The translations under genes were made by a program, and so were the position numbers. This document shows, piece after piece, positions 60,901-64,000 of a DNA stretch of 64,000 nucleotides. The notes beneath the pieces were generated by a model. The model searched no databases and had not been told where the DNA came from. It worked only from the letters and a program-made list of their open reading frames with translations. How positions within the stretch are numbered: the first letter of the stretch is position 1; every line of letters starts with the position of its first letter. The DNA comes from Parelaphostrongylus tenuis (lineage: Eukaryota > Nematoda > Chromadorea > Rhabditida > Metastrongylidae). The stretch covers positions 682,001-746,000 of the forward strand of contig JAHQIW010005275.1 in NCBI GenBank assembly GCA_019055375.1, read 5' to 3'.

Positions 60901-63568
60901 CTCATAGCTATGAGAAAAATTAAAATTGTTTTAAATTCTTACCTGAAATTGCTGAACCACTTCACCAACTGCGCTGTGTTGTTCTTATTGAATCGAACAT
61001 CCGGAAAATACGACTTCAACAATGTGGAATTCGGATAGCGCGTGTAGAAGAACATAAGCTTGGCTTTTCGTAGATGCACTGGTGTTAGTGTGGAGCTAAA
61101 AACAAAAATGAATCATTAACTTGAATTTTCATAGACAAGAGCGGTTCGCAGAATAGTACTTTCAGTAATTTTTAGTTTCTTTCATTGATTTAGTGACTTT
61201 CAGTTCTCTTTATTTATTCTCACTTTCAAAAAGTACTTGAAAAATTATTCATTACCGAAAAGCGCGCGTAATCATCCGTCCGTTTTAGCCAAAATAAACT
61301 ACTCTTATCTATGGAATTTTGAGGTATTTTGGTTACATCTTCAATCAGAAATTCTTGAAATACAGCAAATCTCTGGAGAATTGACTTTTCAAGCTCTTCG
61401 AACAATACGATTATGATATTTCCTCGAGACTGGAAGCGTACTGACTACCACTTATTATAAATTTCGTGGACTATCATAGAATAATAAGATTACTGTTCCG
61501 GCCTGATAAAGCTCTTCAAGGCACGATGCCATGTGAGATCTAGTTCACCATCTAACAAACCTTTGACCGCTGTCATAAGCACCACATTCACTCGCTTCGT
61601 CGGAATTCGTTGGACTGCCTTCCCTTTCGCCAAACGTTGCACCGCCGTACAACGGATGTCCGACCATTGTCGGCGGGAAATAGTTCGACAGCGATGTCGA
61701 CTGTGATAACTGAAAAAATTGGCAGATTGATAGAATACTAAATAATAAGATATTTCACTCAACTACAGAGGTAGAAAAAAATAATTGAAAAGTCCTTTAG
61801 AAAGAAAAGGTCGACCAAACTGCACTACACATTTATATATACGGGCTATGCATTTTACTAGTTTTGTTGCTAGCTGTCTTCAAACATTCTCATTTTGTGA
61901 TTTTCATGTTCGACAATCTCCTGCACGATTACCTAAGAGTAATTTCTATTCAACAAATTAGGGTTAGTTTTGTGCTAATTGAGATGTTATTGACAAGCGT
62001 TTTATTTCCGTCTGTTTCTTTCACCGTGTATTTGAGATTTTGATCAGTCACTGTGATGACTTTGTGAATGAATTGATAAGTTATTTTATTTTCATTCTCG
62101 TCCTCCATAATGGATAGCAGCTGGAATCGATGTGATTCTAAAAGAATACTTAATCTCAAGGCAGCGAACATCCTTCTTTTCACACAGGGTGAACAATTGC
62201 CTGTGATAAAGATTTGAGAGTGCTCTTGCACCGTTATTTTGAAACATCAAAAAACTATGCACCACTAATGTGCGTCATGTCATTGAGGAGAGAAGACAAC
62301 AAATCTTCGTGTCGCAATTCAGCCTAAACACGAGCTCGATGACCCTCATGGATTCAAGTTGCAAATTAACGGAACAAATCAAGAAGTGTTTGATTGGGTA
62401 TTTTGCGTTCTACCTCGGGTATTACCGTACTTACGCACACATTTCATAAAATCAACATGTTTATAATGTGCAACATTATCCCCCTTAAACTTACAACTGG
62501 ACTGCTCCTTGTGCTACTTGGAGAACCTTCACGTGCTACGGGTGTGCCGTTCAACTTTCGTACGCTGTCAGTTACCTGAAAATTTATATGAGGTTGATTA
62601 TAAGCCTTTTATGAGATCTGTCATGGCACCTATAGAGTGCAATACACGTGTTTCGGCTTTGCAGCCTCGTCATTTGCACAGTGTCCCTCGTTTGAGCCAA
62701 TCCTTCTCGGAGGAGTATCCCCTTAAAGAGGAATCGTCGACGATCACGTTAGCACCGCGTGTAAAGTGAAGATTCACTTCAGCCACGGATGAAAAATCGC
62801 TGCATGTCCAGTAACATGATCACCGAACATCATAGTGATTAACAGTCGATGGCTCAAGGCTCCTCAAGTCTAAAACATGCTGTCAGGATGTCTTAATCTC
62901 CAGCGAGGTCTCAAAAGGCAGTCGAATATAAAGGCATTATAATAAAAATGCCAGCTTTGAGCAATCGACTGTTAATCACTACGATGTTCGGTGATCATGT
63001 CAGTGAACATGCAGCGATTTATTATCCATGGATGAAGCGGATTTTCACTTTACACCCGGTGTTACATGTTTGTCAACGATTTCTCCATGTAAGGGAATTC
63101 TCTCTCTAGAAAAATTGCTCAGACGAGGAGCATCGTGAAAGTAATGAGGCTGCAAGGCCGGAACACGTGTACTGTACTGTTCAAGCGAAGGCCCTATGAA
63201 TGACTCAAAACATGCTTTTAGGATGTATTAATTTTGAGCGAGATTTCAAAAACAGTGGAATGTAAAGGTTTATGAAGCGGTTGTTTTAGGTTTTCTTTCT
63301 TTGAATATCACCAGTAACTGTATTACTAGTCCTAGACGCTTCTGTCTTGAGTCTTCACTTATCGTCATATAGTGGAATATACACCATGTTCAAAATATAA
63401 GACTGGAAGTAGCGTATTATACAAATGCAATAACAGTTAGTGACATTGATCATACCTTACTGCGTTTTTTTTTAGGACCATCGTCTTCAAACGGTTTACG
63501 CATTTGATTCAATGCAGCCAATGAGTTAAACGCATTCAGTGGAGTCGGAAAGATGCCAGTCGGTGGCA
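48979..63568 (-). CDS. pros-1: Prospero/PROX homeodomain transcription factor, 3' part of the gene
   Basis: Six minus-strand exons join in frame into about 245 residues: 63456-63568, 61561-61709, 60943-61095, 52980-53124, 52784-52891 and 48979-49050 (stop TAG). The C-terminal homeo-Prospero domain is complete: [91 protein letters not shown] and KQIYK, then [12 protein letters not shown]. Residues of recognition helix 3 ([15 protein letters not shown]) are kept. Upstream lie a KKKRSK basic patch ending exon 1 as seen, probably a nuclear signal, and a SECGAYDSG stretch similar to the segment before the domain in PROX proteins. Prospero factors bind DNA and control cell differentiation; the C. 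elegans gene acts in glia and the excretory canal. The first exon seen starts in phase 1, so the 5' part lies beyond base 64000. Two introns are long (3.7 and 7.8 kb) and repeat-filled. Confidence 0.95.
50213..50430 (-). other. Unexplained open segment in the pros-1 intron
   Basis: The minus strand is open for about 68 codons with a non-repetitive, gene-like composition (contains [20 protein letters not shown]). I recognise no family. It could be a retroelement fragment or chance. Confidence 0.2.
50715..50976 (+). repeat. Direct repeat, copy 1 of 2
   Basis: About 262 bp beginning CATATTCCTATAACTTTGAA closely match 52472-52732 in the same orientation. Shared blocks include CGGATTGAATCTG, ACAATTTTATGCTG, GAACATGTCAATGCC and AAAGCAATATGTAATCT. 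Confidence 0.85.
51187..51285. repeat. Near-perfect hairpin (miniature inverted repeat)
   Basis: Two arms of about 40 bp (AACGGTTCTGGTCAGGTGGG onward, and back through GTGCCCACCTAACCAAACC) pair around a loop near CACTAGCCATTAACT. A few mismatches and small bulges occur. Such a stem could be a miniature transposon or a small-RNA precursor. Confidence 0.75.
51366..51951 (+). mobile_element. Internally deleted mariner element with intact terminal repeats
   Basis: The two 28-bp terminal inverted repeats start GGTTGAGGAGAAAGTT and differ at one position. TA flanks both ends as target duplication. Inside, a frame from 51500 encodes the N-terminal helix-turn-helix of a mariner transposase (contains [16 protein letters not shown], then [15 protein letters not shown]) and ends at a premature stop at 51698. 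The region continues in the same frame ([16 protein letters not shown]), then jumps near 51826 to a C-terminal tail ([11 protein letters not shown]) in another frame. The catalytic part is deleted, so this is a non-autonomous derivative. Confidence 0.92.
52338..52470 (-). repeat. tRNA-derived SINE, family A, truncated copy 5
   Basis: Contains the AAAGCTTTCAATGTTGATC tail block and the GACTCGCGATAGACCACCGC block but lacks the tRNA-like head. It is cut off exactly where the direct repeat at 52472 begins. Confidence 0.65.
52472..52732 (+). repeat. Direct repeat, copy 2 of 2
   Basis: Second copy of the 262-bp repeat at 50715-50976, in the same orientation, about 1.5 kb away and ending 52 bp before a pros-1 exon border. 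Confidence 0.85.
53325..53500 (+). repeat. Dispersed repeat family D, partial copy 3
   Basis: Contains CTGACGAGACTTTGAAGTCG, AAACACGTGTATTGGGC, GGCTCAAAAAATAATAA and GAGTGTGGTCTTAATAAAAC, matching the second half of the copy at 57985-58375. An A-rich run replaces part of the middle. Confidence 0.65.
53501..55120. other. pros-1 intron DNA, nothing recognised
   Basis: No exon, RNA gene or clear repeat was seen in this part of the 7.8-kb intron. Confidence 0.5.
55125..55300 (+). repeat. tRNA-derived SINE, family C
   Basis: A tRNA-like head (CACTACAGCGCAGTGTTTAG, then GCTCCGATCCCGTGC) is followed by a GACCAGGCCTTCCATCCCTC block and an ACTTGTCTGGGAGG block. The body differs from families A and B. 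I recall similar sequence as common in hookworm genomes, but only one copy lies here. Confidence 0.55.
55301..57680. other. pros-1 intron DNA, nothing recognised
   Basis: Open frames here (for example near 56627-56884 and 57139-57513) match no family I recognise, and no repeat family was identified. Confidence 0.5.
57687..57860. repeat. Two tRNA-like segments in head-to-head inverted orientation
   Basis: The right segment (57788-57858, plus) has GTGCAACGGTTCAGCATGC, like a D-arm, and GGTTCGAATCCCAGCTGGCGC, like a T-arm and acceptor. The left segment (57687-57776, minus) carries the same blocks and also a matching 5' acceptor GCGCCAGCTGGG. The anticodon region does not fold into a standard stem by eye, so a pseudogene or SINE pair is more likely than working tRNA genes. 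Confidence 0.5.
57985..58375 (+). repeat. Dispersed repeat family D, most complete copy
   Basis: The block order is the same as 32410-32800: an AAGAAAACACTCAAAC block, AGCAATCGAGTG, CACTTGACATACAGTG, CTGACGAGACTGTAAGATCG, AAACACGTGCATCGGGC, GGCTCAAAGAATAATGAAG, then GAGCGTGGTCTTATG. Similar blocks at both ends suggest a unit bounded by short direct repeats. Confidence 0.7.
58380..59515. other. pros-1 intron DNA, nothing recognised
   Basis: No exon, RNA gene or clear repeat was seen. Confidence 0.5.
59518..59818 (-). repeat. tRNA-derived SINE, family A, full-length copy 6
   Basis: The best full-length copy. From the low-coordinate end it has TAAAGCTCTCGGAAATGATC, a GTGCTGCTTGTCCTCTCATA block, GGTGAGCCATGAGCGCGAAA, and the tRNA-like head (TCGAACCACTGATC, then AACCACTGCGCTACATGCG). 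Confidence 0.8.
60066..60256 (-). repeat. tRNA-derived SINE, family B, copy 3
   Basis: Matches the copy at 47738-47915 block by block, from CGGCGTAGAAGACTGATTGA to CGGCCACGGCGCC at the head end. It lies about 690 bp downstream of a pros-1 exon border inside the intron. Confidence 0.8.
60943..61709 (-). other. pros-1: pros-1 exons: pre-domain segment and first half of the homeodomain
   Basis: Exon 61561-61709 reads [20 protein letters not shown] and ends GAYDSGQ; exon 60943-61095 continues [16 protein letters not shown] and ends in QLVKWFSNF. The phase-2 junction yields a serine and is in frame. The first two homeodomain helices are on this exon; the third begins on the exon at 52980-53124. 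Confidence 0.93.
62640..63185. repeat. Large inverted repeat, about 240-bp arms
   Basis: The left arm (about 62640-62880) and right arm (about 62945-63185) are inverse complements with moderate divergence. Paired blocks include ACACGTGTTTCGGC/GCCGGAACACGTGT, GTGTAAAGTG/CACTTTACAC, AAATCGCTGCATGT/CATGCAGCGATTT and GTGATTAACAGTCGAT/ATCGACTGTTAATCAC. A short spacer of about 65 bp separates them. The outer blocks belong to repeat family D. Confidence 0.85.
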
Positions 63569-64000
63569 CTGGAATTAGAGCCACACGATAAGCAGATGAA
63601 TTGAGAACGACGACAGTATGTTAGGAATTAGCCATACATGCAAGCATTACTGTTACTTAGTAATATCTAAGTTTAATGATCCAGAGCTGTTTATTTTGCT
63701 GCATTTCAGTCTACGTTGTCAATGTACATCTAGGAATGTTGAGTTATATGCAAACCCCACCATGAGAAGGAGATGATCTCACGCTTCACCCAGACCGGAG
63801 GTGCGTGCTACCAGTACACCATCGAGGCGACTGTTTTTGTCATCCTTTTTTCTCAGTTCAACTCTTGCCCAGGTTGAAAGCTTTGCATATTTCTCAACAT
63901 TTCTAGATACATGAAGAAGTTTTACTGACTAATTAACGACTGAGCTCTACAAACGATTTATAGTGCATATCTGCTGTAATTGTTTTAAGTTTTTGATTCT
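63569..64000. other. pros-1 intron at the window edge
   Basis: No exon could be assigned. The segment near 63690-63830 has weak similarity to 51015-51110 (shared ATGTTGAGT, ATGCAAA and TTCACCCA blocks in the same order). Confidence 0.4.

Noticed and set aside
1..64000. CRISPR arrays, rRNA genes or bacterial operons
   Set aside because: The repeats lack regular unique spacers, there is no rRNA-like sequence, and the genes have nematode introns.

Overview
The window reads as nuclear DNA of a clade V (strongylid, probably hookworm-like) nematode. Supporting signs are AT-rich DNA, many small exons with short introns and TTTTCAG-type acceptors, proteins closest to nematode CBP-1 and PROS-1, and intergenic DNA full of tRNA-derived SINEs, foldback elements and mariner relics. 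The species is inferred, not proven. I see no bacterial, viral or organellar genes, no rRNA, no convincing functional tRNA and no CRISPR array.

Three protein-coding genes can be reconstructed exon by exon. (1) 1811-19084, minus strand: a near-complete cbp-1 (CBP/p300 histone acetyltransferase), 38 exons and about 1,741 codons, with TAZ1, KIX, bromodomain, RING/PHD, HAT, ZZ and TAZ2 in the expected order. Only the C-terminal tail after TAZ2 is missing, probably beyond base 1. (2) 39224-47229, plus strand: an eight-exon PP1-like serine/threonine phosphatase gene. All exons join in frame with GT-AG introns, yet all six metal-binding residues of the PPP family are replaced. This is the most interesting object here: a candidate PPP-fold pseudophosphatase. 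(3) 48979-63568, minus strand: the 3' part of pros-1 (Prospero/PROX homeodomain factor), six exons that complete the homeo-Prospero domain; upstream exons lie beyond base 64000.

From 19.1 to 39.2 kb there is no recognisable conserved gene. This stretch holds a tandem array of about 480-bp units with an inner 100-bp four-copy array (19.9-21.6 kb), a GC-richer block (21.6-22.9 kb), a satellite of about 134-bp units (22.9-25.2 kb) that stays open for 261 codons in one frame, several SINEs, two mariner relics, a long-armed foldback element (32.9-34.0 kb) whose sister copy sits in a cbp-1 intron (4.6-5.4 kb), and a few unexplained exon-like segments.

The introns of pros-1 and of the phosphatase-like gene carry further repeats: an internally deleted mariner with matching terminal repeats and a TA target duplication (51366-51951), a near-perfect hairpin of about 100 bp (51187-51285), a 262-bp direct repeat, a roughly 545-bp inverted repeat (62640-63185) and a minisatellite (43785-43880). 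CBP-1 and PROS-1 both act in transcription in the nucleus, but nothing in the sequence shows that the three genes are co-regulated.
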